DNA from: Devosia elaeis
Lineage (GTDB): Bacteria; Pseudomonadota; Alphaproteobacteria; Rhizobiales; Devosiaceae
Direction: 5' to 3'
NCBI RefSeq assembly: GCF_001650025.1
Contig: NZ_LVVY01000065.1
Coordinates: 1-64,000 of the forward strand
Length of the DNA stretch: 64,000 nucleotides
The notes below the pieces were generated by a model that saw nothing but the letters and a program-made list of their open reading frames with translations, had not been told where the DNA came from and made no database searches. Each line of letters starts with the position of its first letter. The stretch's first letter is position 1. The translations under genes were made by a program, and so were the position numbers. Shown piece by piece: positions 45,515-55,428 of the stretch.

Positions 45515-45735
45515 GCTCGTCACCCTCGGGCTTGACCCGAGGGCTCTTCGCGGCTCCCCCGTCAAGGGGGAGGTATCCACTTTGGACGCTCAGGCTCGCG
45601 CGGCGTGCTCGGCTCCATGGCCCCCTCCCCCTTGAGGGGAGGGCCGGGGTGGGGGTTCTGCGGTTCCAGCGAACGCCGCGTTCCTGGATGGTGCAGAACC
45701 CCCACCCTCTATCCCTCCCCTCAAGGGGGAGGGAG
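45515..45735. repeat. composite palindromic repeat array
   Basis: A gap of 388 bases between the carboxypeptidase and tmk holds several elements: CGTCACCCTCGGGCTTGACCCGAGGG at the left, CTCCCCCGTCAAGGGGGAG near 45555, CCCTCCCC/GGGGAGGG near 45622-45643, and a 14-bp inverted repeat GGGTGGGGGTTCTG (45647-45660) with CAGAACCCCCACCC (45693-45706). No gene is seen. The region 45775-45886 before tmk may hold its promoter. Confidence 0.75.
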
Positions 45736-45886
45736 GCGATGAACCGATGGCCTAGGGAAGTCCCAAAGTAATGCTTTCCTTGAAGAGCGAGAGGGGCCGG
45801 CCATCGTTGACACTCTCGCTGCCAGCGGCGTTTCATCACCTGCTGAAACGCTATAAAATAAACCGACCCAAGGAATCATCCCGCCA

Positions 45887-46573
45887 ATGCTCGAAGCGCC
45901 CAATCGACGCCAAGCCCGCTTCATCACCTTCGAAGGTGGTGAAGGCGTGGGCAAGTCGACCCAGGTGCGGCGGCTGCTCGCCAATCTCGGTCGTCATGCC
46001 GTCGAAGTCGTGCGTACCCGCGAGCCGGGCGGCACGCCCAAGGCGGAAGCCATACGCTCCTTCATCCTCCAGGGCCGGTCCGAGGCCTGGGGCGCCGGTG
46101 CCGAGGCCGTTTTGTTCGCTGCCGCCCGCCTCGACCACGTCAACGAGCTGATCGCGCCCAACCTGGCCAAGGGCACCTGGGTGATTTCCGACCGCTTCTG
46201 CGATTCCACCCGCGCCTATCAGGGGCTCACCGGCGGCGTCGACGACCGGCTGATCAATGCGCTGGAAGATCTGGCGCTCGATGGCCATACGCCGGACCTG
46301 ACCATCGTGCTCGACATGGACCCCGAAATCGCCTTCCGTCGCGTCGAGCAACGCACGCTCGAGGACGGGCTGCAATTGACCGGCGACCGTTTCGAGAAGG
46401 AGGAACTGGAATGGCATCGCCGCCTGCGCCAGAACTTCCTCGATATTGCTGGCAACAATCCGGACCGCTGCGTGGTGATCTCGGCCGAGCAGGACGAGGC
46501 CGCGCTTGAAAACGCCATCTGGTCGGTGGTCAGCGAACGGTTTCCCGAATTGCAGGGCGGGCCGGACGCGTGA
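45887..46573 (+). CDS. tmk: thymidylate kinase
   Basis: It phosphorylates dTMP to dTDP. 228 residues. Walker A is FEGGEGVGKST (residues 14-24). The DR(Y/F) motif is SDRFCDSTRAYQG, and the REPGGTP segment follows. Length is normal. The stop overlaps the holB start (46570-46573, GTGA), so the five genes to the MBL hydrolase form one tight operon. Confidence 0.97.
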   Translation: MLEAPNRRQARFITFEGGEGVGKSTQVRRLLANLGRHAVEVVRTREPGGTPKAEAIRSFILQGRSEAWGAGAEAVLFAAARLDHVNELIAPNLAKGTWVISDRFCDSTRAYQGLTGGVDDRLINALEDLALDGHTPDLTIVLDMDPEIAFRRVEQRTLEDGLQLTGDRFEKEELEWHRRLRQNFLDIAGNNPDRCVVISAEQDEAALENAIWSVVSERFPELQGGPDA

Positions 46574-47595
46574 CCGATCCCGCCGCTCTCGACGGTCTGC
46601 CGCTGCCCGAACACAGGCAGGCGGCCCGGGGCCACGATGCCGCCCGCGCCGCCATTCTCGCGCAATTGGCCGAGCACCGGCTGCCGGGCGCGATCCTGCT
46701 GCATGGGCCGCAGGGCATCGGCAAGGCGACCCTGGCGTTCGAATTGGCCGCCGCCATCCTCACCGCGACGGGAGACGAGGACGCCACCCGCGTCCGCGAG
46801 CAGATCGCCGCCTTTTCGCATCCCAATCTCTCGGTGCTGCGCCGCCGCCCCAAGGACAGCAAGAGCTTCTATTCGGTGATCCGGGTGGAGGATATCCGCG
46901 AATTGCGCGACACCCTGCAGCAGACGCGGGGCCGGGCAGGGCACCGCATCGCCATTCTCGATACCATCGACGATTGCAATCCCAATGCCGCCAATGGTCT
47001 GCTCAAGACCCTGGAAGAGCCGCCCGCCGACACCACGTTCTTCCTGATTTCGCACCGCCCCGGCTCGCTCCTGCCCACCATCAAGTCGCGCTGCCACAAC
47101 CTGGCCCTGCGCCCACTGCCGGACGATCTGCTGGCGCAGGTGGTTTCCGGGAGCCTCCCCGATATCGATGCCGCCGCGCTCGACCGGGCCATCCAGCTGG
47201 CCGGTGGTCGCCCCCGACGCGCCTTCGAAACCCTGGCCCTGGCCGAGGATTCCCCCGTGGGGGCGCTGATCCTTTGGCTGCGCGACCCTGAGGCGACGCC
47301 CATCGCCGCCCAATTGCTGCTCGCCGACGCGCTGGGCAGCAATCCGCAGGGGCCGGACATGTCTTTTGCCCGCGAAATCCTCAATGACTGGCTGGCCGGC
47401 GAAATGCGCGAGGCGGCCATGCAGCCGGGCCAGCGTAGGCGGCTTGCCTCGGCCACCGAGCTATGGGAGAAGGCGAACGCACTTCTGGCCGAAGCCGACA
47501 GCGTCAATCTCGATATGAAGCAGACGCTGGCGGTGATCTTCGATTCCATCCGGAAGCATTGCGCCCTCATCGCCAGTCCCGCCGAGCCAGTATGA
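46570..47595 (+). CDS. holB: DNA polymerase III delta-prime subunit
   Basis: A clamp-loader subunit. It starts at a GTG (46570) that overlaps tmk. 341 residues. Walker A is GPQGIGKAT. The element [21 protein letters not shown] is the conserved sensor region of the delta-prime family, and [11 protein letters not shown] follows. Cysteines of the zinc module are absent, as in many alphaproteobacterial delta-prime proteins. The stop overlaps metG (ATGA). Confidence 0.93.
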   Translation: MTDPAALDGLPLPEHRQAARGHDAARAAILAQLAEHRLPGAILLHGPQGIGKATLAFELAAAILTATGDEDATRVREQIAAFSHPNLSVLRRRPKDSKSFYSVIRVEDIRELRDTLQQTRGRAGHRIAILDTIDDCNPNAANGLLKTLEEPPADTTFFLISHRPGSLLPTIKSRCHNLALRPLPDDLLAQVVSGSLPDIDAAALDRAIQLAGGRPRRAFETLALAEDSPVGALILWLRDPEATPIAAQLLLADALGSNPQGPDMSFAREILNDWLAGEMREAAMQPGQRRRLASATELWEKANALLAEADSVNLDMKQTLAVIFDSIRKHCALIASPAEPV

Positions 47596-49142
47596 ACAGC
47601 AAGCCCTTTTACGTCACGACCGCGATTTCCTATCCCAATGGCGCCCCCCATATCGGGCATGCCTATGAGATGATCGCCACCGACGCCATTGCGCGCTGGA
47701 AGCGGCTCGAGGGCAGGGAGGTCTATTTCCTCACCGGTACGGACGAGCACGGCATCAAGATGGTGCAGACCGCCGCCAGGGAAGGCATTCCGGTGCGCGA
47801 GCTGGCCGACCGCAATGCCGGCGAATTCCTGCGGCTCGCCGGGGCGCTGAACCTGTCCAACGACGATTTCATCCGCACCACCGAGCCGCGCCATTTCGAG
47901 GCTTCGCAGGCCATCTGGAAGAAGATGGCGGCGAGCCACAATGGCGATATCTTCCAGTCCACCTATAAGGGCTGGTATTCGGTGCGCGACGAGGCCTATT
48001 TCGACGAGGACGAGCTGACCGAGAAGGACGGCAAGCGCTTCGCTCCCTCCGGCGCCGAGGTCGAATGGGTGGAGGAACCCACCTTCTTCTTCCGCCTCTC
48101 GGCCTATCAGCAGAAGCTGCTCGACCTCTATGAGGCCAATCCCGATTTCATCGCGCCCAAGGAACGGCGCAACGAGATCATCTCCTTCGTCAAGAGCGGG
48201 CTGCAGGACCTCTCCATATCCCGCACCACCTTCGACTGGGGTATTCCGGTTCCCGATGCGCCGGGCCATGTCATGTATGTGTGGGTCGATGCGCTGACCA
48301 ATTACATCACCGGCGTCGGCTACCCCGACGAGCAGAACGAGCTGTTCAGGAAATTCTGGCCGGCCGACCTGCACGTCATCGGCAAGGACATCATCCGCTT
48401 CCACACCGTCTATTGGCCCGCCTTCCTGATGAGCGCCGGCCTCGAGGTGCAGCACCGCGTCTTCGCCCATGGCTTCCTCACCGTGGACGGGCAGAAGATG
48501 AGCAAATCGCTGGGCAATGTCATCGACCCGTTCGATCTGGTCGAAACCTTCGGCGCCGATGCCGTGCGCTACTTCTTCCTGCGCGAGGTCTCCTTCGGCA
48601 GCGACGGCGATTACAGCAATGAAAAGCTGGTCAACCGCGTCAATGCCGACTTGGCCAACAATCTCGGCAATCTTGCCCAGCGTTCGCTGTCCATGATCAA
48701 CAAGAACTGCGAGGGCAGGGTGCCCGAACTCGGGGCCCTGACCGATGCCGACAAGGCCATCATCGCCGAGGTCACCGAGGCACTCGAAACCGCGCAGAAG
48801 GCCATGGACCAGCAGCTCGTCCATGAAGCCACCGGCGCCATAATCGCCGCGCTCAGTTCCGCCAACAATTACTTCGCCGCGCAGGAGCCCTGGGCCCTCA
48901 AGAAGACCGATCCGGCCCGCATGGCCAGCGTGCTCTATGTCACCGCCGACACCGTTCGTCGGCTTGCCATTCCGATGCTGGCCTTCGTTCCGGCCTCGGC
49001 TTCGCGCCTTCTTGACCAATTGGGCGTCGAAAATGACCAAAGGACGCTTTCGGCCGCGCTCAACGTCAACAGTCTGCTAGCGAATACGGAGCTGCCGTCA
49101 CCTCAAGGTGTATTTGCGCGCCTCGAAAAACCGGCCGAGTGA
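47592..49142 (+). CDS. metG: methionyl-tRNA synthetase
   Basis: A 516-residue class I synthetase for tRNA-Met. The start overlaps the holB stop (ATGA). The HIGH motif is PHIGHAYE (about 18-25), the KMSKS motif is QKMSKSLGN. The zinc-knuckle cysteines are missing, so it is the short type without a metal knuckle. The C-terminal tRBD extension found in some bacteria is absent. tatD begins two bases after its stop. Confidence 0.96.
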   Translation: MNSKPFYVTTAISYPNGAPHIGHAYEMIATDAIARWKRLEGREVYFLTGTDEHGIKMVQTAAREGIPVRELADRNAGEFLRLAGALNLSNDDFIRTTEPRHFEASQAIWKKMAASHNGDIFQSTYKGWYSVRDEAYFDEDELTEKDGKRFAPSGAEVEWVEEPTFFFRLSAYQQKLLDLYEANPDFIAPKERRNEIISFVKSGLQDLSISRTTFDWGIPVPDAPGHVMYVWVDALTNYITGVGYPDEQNELFRKFWPADLHVIGKDIIRFHTVYWPAFLMSAGLEVQHRVFAHGFLTVDGQKMSKSLGNVIDPFDLVETFGADAVRYFFLREVSFGSDGDYSNEKLVNRVNADLANNLGNLAQRSLSMINKNCEGRVPELGALTDADKAIIAEVTEALETAQKAMDQQLVHEATGAIIAALSSANNYFAAQEPWALKKTDPARMASVLYVTADTVRRLAIPMLAFVPASASRLLDQLGVENDQRTLSAALNVNSLLANTELPSPQGVFARLEKPAE

Positions 49143-49143
49143 C

Positions 49144-49923
49144 ATGCTGATCGACTCCCATTGCCATCTCGATTTCGACGCCCTTTCCGCCGATCTGGAC
49201 GGGGTGATGGCCCGTGCGGCGGCGGCGGGCGTCACCGGCATGGTGACGATTTCCACAAGGGTGGATAACTTTTCCACATATGCCGGACTGGCGGAACGTT
49301 TCGACAACGTCTGGTGCTCCGTGGGGACACATCCGCACAATGCGGATCAGGAATTGCATATTGAAATCGAGGACTTGGTGCGGCTGAGCGCCCATCCGCG
49401 CTGCGTTGCGATCGGCGAGGCGGGTCTCGATTACTTCTACGACAACGCCCCGCGCGAGGCCCAGGCCATCGGCCTGCGCCGGCATATCGCGGCAGCACGA
49501 ATCACAAATCTTCCACTGGTTATCCACAGCCGCGCCGCCGACGACGACATGGCGGCCATCCTCGAAGAAGAAGCCGGGCAGGGAGCCTTCCCCTTCGTTC
49601 TGCATTGCTTCACCGCCGGCATGGACCTCGCCCAGCGCGCCCTGGCCCTGGGCGGCTATATCTCGTTTTCCGGCATTGTGACATTCAAAAATGCGCAGGA
49701 AATTCAAGAGGTTGCCAAGATCGTTCCGGCCGACCGCTATCTGGTCGAAACCGACGCGCCTTATCTGGCGCCGATCCCGCATCGCGGCCAGTCCAACGAG
49801 CCGGCTTTTGTCCGTCATACGGCAGAAAAACTCGTGGAAATCCGGGGACTTAGCCTCGAACAGGTGGGGCGCGAAACGACCGCGAATTTCGGCCGGCTCT
49901 TCTCCAAGACCGGCATAGTCTGA
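49144..49923 (+). CDS. tatD: TatD family metal-dependent hydrolase
   Basis: A 259-residue TIM-barrel protein of the TatD/Mg-dependent DNase family. MLIDSHCHLDF supplies the first metal His pair, GEAGLDY the Glu, and VIHSRAA, LHCFTAG and ETDAPYLAP the rest. The family is linked to 3'-5' DNA repair or D-aminoacyl hydrolase-like roles, but the substrate is open. It is translationally close to metG and to the MBL hydrolase. Confidence 0.94.
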   Translation: MLIDSHCHLDFDALSADLDGVMARAAAAGVTGMVTISTRVDNFSTYAGLAERFDNVWCSVGTHPHNADQELHIEIEDLVRLSAHPRCVAIGEAGLDYFYDNAPREAQAIGLRRHIAAARITNLPLVIHSRAADDDMAAILEEEAGQGAFPFVLHCFTAGMDLAQRALALGGYISFSGIVTFKNAQEIQEVAKIVPADRYLVETDAPYLAPIPHRGQSNEPAFVRHTAEKLVEIRGLSLEQVGRETTANFGRLFSKTGIV

Positions 49924-49926
49924 GCC

Positions 49927-50763
49927 ATGGCCGCGCCCGACCGGATCATCGCCACCATACTGGGCTGCGGCTCCTCCGGCGGCGTCCCGCGGATCGGCAA
50001 TGATTGGGGCCTGTGCGATCCGGACGAGAAACGCAATCGCCGCCGCCGCTGCTCGTTGCTGATCGAGGCCTGGCGGGACGGAATTATCGAGCCGACACGG
50101 ATACTTATCGATACCGGCGCCGATATGCGCGAGCAATTGCTGGATGCCCGGGTCGATCGCGTGGACGCCGTTTTCTATACCCACGAACACGCCGACCATA
50201 CCCATGGCATAGACGATCTGCGCGTCCTGGCACTGCACAATCGCCGGCGCGTCGACGTCTATTTCACCCGCGAATGCGGCGAACGCCTGCGCGAAGCCTT
50301 CGGCTATTGTTTTTCGACGCCGCCGGGCAGCACCTATCCGCCGATCCTCAATGCCCATGAAATCGAGCCCGGCGCGATAGTTTCCGTCGATGGCCCGGGC
50401 GGCACGCTGGAATTGCAATCCTTCCTGCAATTGCACGGCGATATTACTTCGCTGGGCTTCCGGCTGGGCGGTTTCGCTTACAGCTGCGATCTGTCCGGCA
50501 TTCCGGAAAGCGCTCATGCCGCCGTCAGCGGGCTCGCGATCTGGGTGGTCGACGCCTTGCGGCCGACACCGCATCCGAGCCATCTGAGCCTGCCGGAAAC
50601 GCTGGATCTGATCGCGCATTTCCAGCCGCGCCAGGCCGTGCTCACCGACATGCATATCGATCTCGACTACGCCACGACCGAAGCCGCGACTCCGGACAAT
50701 GTCACGCCGGCCTTCGACGGCATGCAGATCGACATCATCGCCGGCCGCATCCTCAATCGCTGA
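49927..50763 (+). CDS. MBL-fold hydrolase (PhnP/RNase Z-like)
   Basis: A 278-residue metallo-beta-lactamase-fold enzyme. The zinc motif THEHADHTHGIDDL is at about residues 81-94. LGCGSSGGVPRIGNDWG opens the protein, as in PhnP-like phosphodiesterases. It is the usual fifth gene of the tmk-holB-metG-tatD operon in alphaproteobacteria. Likely substrates are cyclic phosphodiesters, such as those of nucleotides; this is inferred from the family. Confidence 0.9.
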   Translation: MAAPDRIIATILGCGSSGGVPRIGNDWGLCDPDEKRNRRRRCSLLIEAWRDGIIEPTRILIDTGADMREQLLDARVDRVDAVFYTHEHADHTHGIDDLRVLALHNRRRVDVYFTRECGERLREAFGYCFSTPPGSTYPPILNAHEIEPGAIVSVDGPGGTLELQSFLQLHGDITSLGFRLGGFAYSCDLSGIPESAHAAVSGLAIWVVDALRPTPHPSHLSLPETLDLIAHFQPRQAVLTDMHIDLDYATTEAATPDNVTPAFDGMQIDIIAGRILNR

Positions 50764-50845
50764 CCGGACTTATCCTCTGGCAGCCAAAGCGTGGTAGAAC
50801 CGGAAAGCCCATAAAATCCTCGGGTTTTCCATTCAGAAAAGTTCC

Positions 50846-50859
50846 ATAATATATATTAT
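50846..50859. repeat. AT-rich palindrome at the core/accessory junction
   Basis: ATAATATATATTAT is a perfect 14-bp palindrome in an AT-rich patch between the tatD operon and the convergent M20 gene. It marks the change from housekeeping to accessory genes. A regulator site is possible but no factor is identified. Confidence 0.5.
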
Positions 50860-50945
50860 ACGAAAATCGGATGCGCGGATTTGGGAGGCTGTTCGGCCAA
50901 AAACGTAGCCTTGCTAATCCCGCAACGAGAGGTTGGCGTTCTCCA

Positions 50946-52439
50946 TTAGAGAAGATCGCCTGACGATTGAGCTGCTGAGCGTCGGTTCGATGTCGAGTTG
51001 CTCGGCGGCACCACCCCTTCCGGTAGTGGCGATGTGTACGGTTCGCCTCGACGCCGATCAATCAGGTCGGCGGCGGCACGGGCTCTCAGGTCTGGGTCGC
51101 GGATGAACTTGGCGGCCGTCGCCGCCATCACCTTTGCCGCCGTGATCATCCCCTTGTGTGCCGCGGGCAGCTTGCCCTGCGTCACGGTTTGCCACGTGTG
51201 GAATGGCGTACCAATGGCGGTTGTAGCAACAAGACATTGTGCGGTCGGCACAATGCAACTGACATCGCCGACATCGGTAGACCCAAAAAACAGACGCGGC
51301 TCGGCAGGCAGGGGCAAAATCTCGTCGTGTAGCGACTTCGTGAAATGTGTCGGCACCCCGAGAGACTGGGCGCTGGCGCGGCGGTCGGCATCCGTCAGAG
51401 CGGCGGCACTCAGCCGATCGGCAAAATCGAAATCGTCATCGTCGAAGGCCGGCGCGCCCAAGCGCTCGAACTCCTCGCGCATCGCCTCTTCCAACGGGCG
51501 GTTTGGCAAGACACCTGAAGTGGCGCGATCAAAAATCATTTCGACCTTGGTCTCGGTCATCATCGCAGCGCCTTCTGCGATTTTCTGTACACGGCCGAAC
51601 AGCGTGCGGACGTCATCGAGGCGCGGTGCACGGACCAGATAAAGCCCTTCGGCGACCGATTGCACGACGTTGGGGGATACGCCGCCCGTGTCCGTCACGG
51701 CGTAATGCACGCGCGCTTCAGACGGCATATGCTCGCGCATGTAGTTGATGCCCACATTCATCAACTCGATAGCGTCAAGCGCGCTGCGCCCAACTTGCGG
51801 GCTCACGGCGGCATGGGAACTGCGTCCGGTAAATCGGAAATAGGCCTGGAAATTGGCGAGAGTGGCAGCCGACATGACTGCGTTATAGTCGCTCGGATGC
51901 CAACAGAAAGCCGCATCGAGATCGTCAAAGGCGCCCTCGCGCGCCATGTATGTCTTGCCCGAGCCGCCCTCTTCTGCGGGGCATCCGTAATAGCGCACCC
52001 GAGCCGAAATTCCGGATTCTGCCAAAGCGTCGCGCAGCGCTACTGCAGCAAGAATCGACGCGGCGCCGAGCAGATTGTGGTGGCAGCCATGGCCATTGCC
52101 GCCCTCTTTGAGCGGGCGATATTCGGTCAGCCCGGCGTCCTGCGAAAGCCCAGCGAGGGCGTCGAACTCTCCCAGGAATCCGATGGTCAGGTCCCCCTCC
52201 CCCGCCTCAGCCATAAAGGCGGTGCGAATGCCAGCCAGATTCCGTTGGATGGAGAAGCCTTCGGCTTCGAGTGCCCGGATATGCTCTTCGACAGAACGAT
52301 GCTCTTCGAAGCGCAGCTCCGGCATCCCCCAAATGCGATCACTCAAATCTTTATAGACATCTGCCTTGCGATCGGCGCAGCGGGCAATCTGTTCGGTACC
52401 GAGAATATCATTGCCGACAAAAGGGGTAGTGGTGGTCAT
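50946..52439 (-). CDS. M20 family amidohydrolase (AbgB-like)
   Basis: A 497-residue zinc peptidase-like enzyme from ATG 52439; a TTG at 52451 is a weaker start. It resembles the AbgB aminobenzoyl-glutamate hydrolase subgroup. Metal-site elements are GFLGEFDAL (Glu), GGNGHGCHHNLLG (His), YYGCPAEEGGSGK (Glu), FCWHPSDYN and the late GTPFHTWQ. It cuts an amide bond of an acyl amino acid or folate-type fragment; the real substrate is unknown. It is the last gene of the importer operon, 63 bases after the ATPase. Confidence 0.88.
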   Translation of the reverse strand: MTTTTPFVGNDILGTEQIARCADRKADVYKDLSDRIWGMPELRFEEHRSVEEHIRALEAEGFSIQRNLAGIRTAFMAEAGEGDLTIGFLGEFDALAGLSQDAGLTEYRPLKEGGNGHGCHHNLLGAASILAAVALRDALAESGISARVRYYGCPAEEGGSGKTYMAREGAFDDLDAAFCWHPSDYNAVMSAATLANFQAYFRFTGRSSHAAVSPQVGRSALDAIELMNVGINYMREHMPSEARVHYAVTDTGGVSPNVVQSVAEGLYLVRAPRLDDVRTLFGRVQKIAEGAAMMTETKVEMIFDRATSGVLPNRPLEEAMREEFERLGAPAFDDDDFDFADRLSAAALTDADRRASAQSLGVPTHFTKSLHDEILPLPAEPRLFFGSTDVGDVSCIVPTAQCLVATTAIGTPFHTWQTVTQGKLPAAHKGMITAAKVMAATAAKFIRDPDLRARAAADLIDRRRGEPYTSPLPEGVVPPSNSTSNRRSAAQSSGDLL

Positions 52440-52502
52440 GTTCTTACTCAAAAGGGAATTTTCACACTGCTGGACCTGGAGAGCTACGAAGCGACCAGGC
52501 GT

Positions 52503-53516
52503 TCAGACCGGTGCGTTCAAGTGGCAGGCTGAAACCCGGTCCGGGCCGACAGGCAGCAATTGCGGCATTTCGCTTCTGCAGCGGTCCATGACGTGAGGGC
52601 AGCGGGGATGAAAAGGACAGCCCGGCGGCGGATCCAAGGGCGAAGGGAGCTCGCCGATTATGGGCTGGTAGTCGCGTTCACGCGCCTCGAGCAACGGCAG
52701 CTGGTCGAGGAGCAAACGCGTATAGGGATGGTTCGGATTGTCGAATAGGTCCTCGGTCGAGGCCACCTCGACCGCCTTGCCGAGATACATGATGACCACG
52801 CGGTCCGAGATATGCTCGACCACACCCAAATTGTGCGAAATGAATAAGTAGGTCAGGTCAAATTCTTCGCGCAAGTCCATGAAAAGGTTGAGAACTTGTG
52901 CCTGGATTGAAACGTCGAGAGCCGCTACCGCTTCGTCGCAGATGAGTATGGACGGCTTCACGGCAAGAGCGCGGGCGATGCCGATGCGCTGGCGCTGTCC
53001 CCCGGAGAATTGATGCGGATACCGATCCGCATAGGCTCCCGAAAGGCCAACTTTTTCCATCAGTTCGATGACGTAGTCGCGTTTCTCGGAGGACTTCACG
53101 ATACCATGAACCACGGCAGGCTCGCCGATAATGTCGACGACTCGCATACGCGGATTGAGCGAGGCGAACGGGTCCTGGAAGATCATCTGCACGCCAAGGT
53201 CGAATGCCCGGCGCTGTTCTCTCGTCATGTCCGGCAAACGGACGCCTTGATAGGAGATTTCACCTGCAGATAGGCTGGAAATGCCGGCCAGCATGCGCGC
53301 GACCGTTGATTTCCCACAGCCCGACTCGCCGACAATGCCGACGACCTCGCCGCGTCGGACCTGGAGGTCCACACCGGCCACCGCCTTGATTTCCGTCTTT
53401 TTCACCCTGGCGCCGAACAGATTGGCGACGTGGCCGATAACCCCGATCGGTGTCACGAAGGTCTTGGTCAGGCCCTGAAACTCGAGGATCGCCTCGGCAT
53501 TCGGTTGCGTCGTCAT
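52503..53516 (-). CDS. peptide-type ABC importer ATPase (OppF-like)
   Basis: A 337-residue ABC ATPase. Walker A is GESGCGKST, signature FSGGQRQRIGIARAL, Walker B ILICDEAVAALDVSIQ. The C-terminal oligopeptide extension has the Cys-rich CPFHPRCPHVMDRC motif, as in OppF/DppF, which may carry an Fe-S cluster. It overlaps the OppD gene by four bases (ATGA). Confidence 0.93.
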   Translation of the reverse strand: MTTQPNAEAILEFQGLTKTFVTPIGVIGHVANLFGARVKKTEIKAVAGVDLQVRRGEVVGIVGESGCGKSTVARMLAGISSLSAGEISYQGVRLPDMTREQRRAFDLGVQMIFQDPFASLNPRMRVVDIIGEPAVVHGIVKSSEKRDYVIELMEKVGLSGAYADRYPHQFSGGQRQRIGIARALAVKPSILICDEAVAALDVSIQAQVLNLFMDLREEFDLTYLFISHNLGVVEHISDRVVIMYLGKAVEVASTEDLFDNPNHPYTRLLLDQLPLLEARERDYQPIIGELPSPLDPPPGCPFHPRCPHVMDRCRSEMPQLLPVGPDRVSACHLNAPV

Positions 53517-54520
53517 GGGCGGGGCCCTCCCAACGGGTTCCAGCAGCGGTAGGTTCGCCCCCCGGCCTCGACTGTATTGAGCGGTTCATCACCGCAGGCG
53601 GAAACGGCATAAGCGCAGCGCTCCCGAAAGGCGCAGCCCTGTGGCAAGTTGAGCAGCGACGGCGTCATGCCCGGGATTTGGTGCAGGCGACTACCGCGCG
53701 TCGAGCGGGACGGAACAGACTCGATCAGCCCCTTCGTATAGGGGTGTCGCGGATTTTCGATGATTTCCTCGGCCGTGCCGAGTTCGACGATGCGGCCCGC
53801 ATACATGACGGCGATGCGATCGGCCAAGCCTGCGACCACGGCAAGATCATGGGTGACCCAGATCAAGGCGGTGCCGACCTGCCGGCACAGCTTCTTTATC
53901 TCGTGGATGATCTGACCCTGGATCGAGACGTCCAGAGCGGTCGTGGGCTCATCGGCGATAATCAAGCCGGGCTTGTTCATCAACGCGATGGCAATGGCGA
54001 TACGCTGACGCATACCGCCCGACAATTCGTGGGGATAGCTGCGCAGGCGTTCGTCGGGCGACGGGATGCCAACCATGACGAGAACTTCGCGTGCCCGTGC
54101 GTAGGCCTGGGCCGGGCCGACATTGGCGTGGGCCTGCATGGCCTCGATCATCTGGGCGTCAATCCGCAGAACCGGATTGAGCGTCATCGATGGATCCTGG
54201 AAGATCATGGCGATGTCGCCGCCGCGCAGCTGCCGCCAGCCTTCCTCGTCCAGCGCCGTGAGGTCTTTCCCGTTATAGCTCATCGATCCGGAGACGATGC
54301 GACCGGGCGGATCGATCAGGCCCAGAATGGAGAAGCCCGTGATGGATTTGCCCGAGCCGGACTCTCCGACAAGGCCCAGGATTTCGCCCTTTGCCAATTC
54401 AATGTCGACACCATCGACTGCCTTCACGACACCTGCGCGCGTCGCAAAATACGTCTTTAAGCCCTTTATCGACAGCAGACTTCCGGCGTCCTGAGCGCGC
54501 GCATTATCTGTCGGGATCAT
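53513..54520 (-). CDS. peptide-type ABC importer ATPase (OppD-like)
   Basis: A 335-residue ABC ATPase paired with the downstream OppF-like subunit. Walker A is GESGSGKSI, signature [15 protein letters not shown], Walker [17 protein letters not shown]. The Cys motif is [14 protein letters not shown]. It overlaps both neighbours by four bases. It energises the heterodimeric permease. Confidence 0.93.
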   Translation of the reverse strand: MIPTDNARAQDAGSLLSIKGLKTYFATRAGVVKAVDGVDIELAKGEILGLVGESGSGKSITGFSILGLIDPPGRIVSGSMSYNGKDLTALDEEGWRQLRGGDIAMIFQDPSMTLNPVLRIDAQMIEAMQAHANVGPAQAYARAREVLVMVGIPSPDERLRSYPHELSGGMRQRIAIAIALMNKPGLIIADEPTTALDVSIQGQIIHEIKKLCRQVGTALIWVTHDLAVVAGLADRIAVMYAGRIVELGTAEEIIENPRHPYTKGLIESVPSRSTRGSRLHQIPGMTPSLLNLPQGCAFRERCAYAVSACGDEPLNTVEAGGRTYRCWNPLGGPRP

Positions 54521-55428
54521 TGTGCGCTCCTCGGGTTGAGAATGTCGCGCAAGTGGTCGCCCACCAGATTAATGGCGACGATGATGAGGGCCAGCGCGAT
54601 TCCAGGGCAGAACGAGATCCAGTACTGCCCCGAAAGCATGAACTCGAAACCGTTTGCGATGAGCATGCCCAGGGATGGCTGGGTCACTGGAACACCGATG
54701 CCCAGATAGGACAGAGTCGCTTCAGCGGCGATGGCATGCGCCAGATCGATCGTGGCGATGACGATCAGCGGCGGCATGCAGTTGGGCAGCATGTGTCTGA
54801 AAATGATGCGTAGCGGCGAGAGGGCGAGGCAACGAGCCGCCTGCACATATTCGCGGTTGCGCTCGACCAGCGCCGTTCCTCGGGCGGTTCGCGCGAAGTA
54901 CGCCCATTGGACCGCGATCAGCGCAATGATCACCTTGTCGATGCCCTGCCCCAGGACCGACAGCATGATCAAGGCAAGCAGAATCGCCGGGAATGAAAGC
55001 TGCAGATCGACAATACGCATGAGCAGCGCATCGACTTTCCCACCGAAATAGGCCGCCGTGAGACCTACAGTAGCGCCGATTAGCAACGCCCCAGTCACCG
55101 ATACGAAGGCGACGACCAGGCTGGTGCGCATGCCGTAAAGGATTGCCGAAAGCACGTCACGGCCCTGCCCATCGGTGCCCAACCAGTAGGTAATGCCAAG
55201 CGATTCCGAAACGCTGCCCGGCGGCAATTGGGATTCGAAAATATCGAGCTTACCAATATCGAACGGGTTCTGTGGTGCGACCCAGGGCGCCAGCACAGAA
55301 GGTACAATTATAAGCGCGAGAAGGATCAGGCCGAAGGTGGCCAACCGGTTTTCCAGAAACTGGGACCTGAGCCGCTGAAACGGGGTTTCAACCGCAACAA
55401 CTGGCGCTTGTGGTGATGCAATGCTCAT
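54517..55428 (-). CDS. ABC importer permease (DppC/OppC-like)
   Basis: A 303-residue membrane protein with six hydrophobic segments, first at about 32-54. The EAA loop, with EAATLSYLGIGVP near the end of the 4th-5th helices, contacts the ATPase. RTARGTALVERNREYVQAARCLALSPLRIIFRHMLPN is the usual coupling segment. It overlaps DppB-like permease and OppD by four bases each. Confidence 0.9.
   Translation of the reverse strand: MSIASPQAPVVAVETPFQRLRSQFLENRLATFGLILLALIIVPSVLAPWVAPQNPFDIGKLDIFESQLPPGSVSESLGITYWLGTDGQGRDVLSAILYGMRTSLVVAFVSVTGALLIGATVGLTAAYFGGKVDALLMRIVDLQLSFPAILLALIMLSVLGQGIDKVIIALIAVQWAYFARTARGTALVERNREYVQAARCLALSPLRIIFRHMLPNCMPPLIVIATIDLAHAIAAEATLSYLGIGVPVTQPSLGMLIANGFEFMLSGQYWISFCPGIALALIIVAINLVGDHLRDILNPRSAQ

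Noticed and set aside
46869-49040. 723-codon antisense frame over holB and metG
   Set aside because: Both forward genes have clear synthetase and clamp-loader motifs and overlapping start/stop codons.
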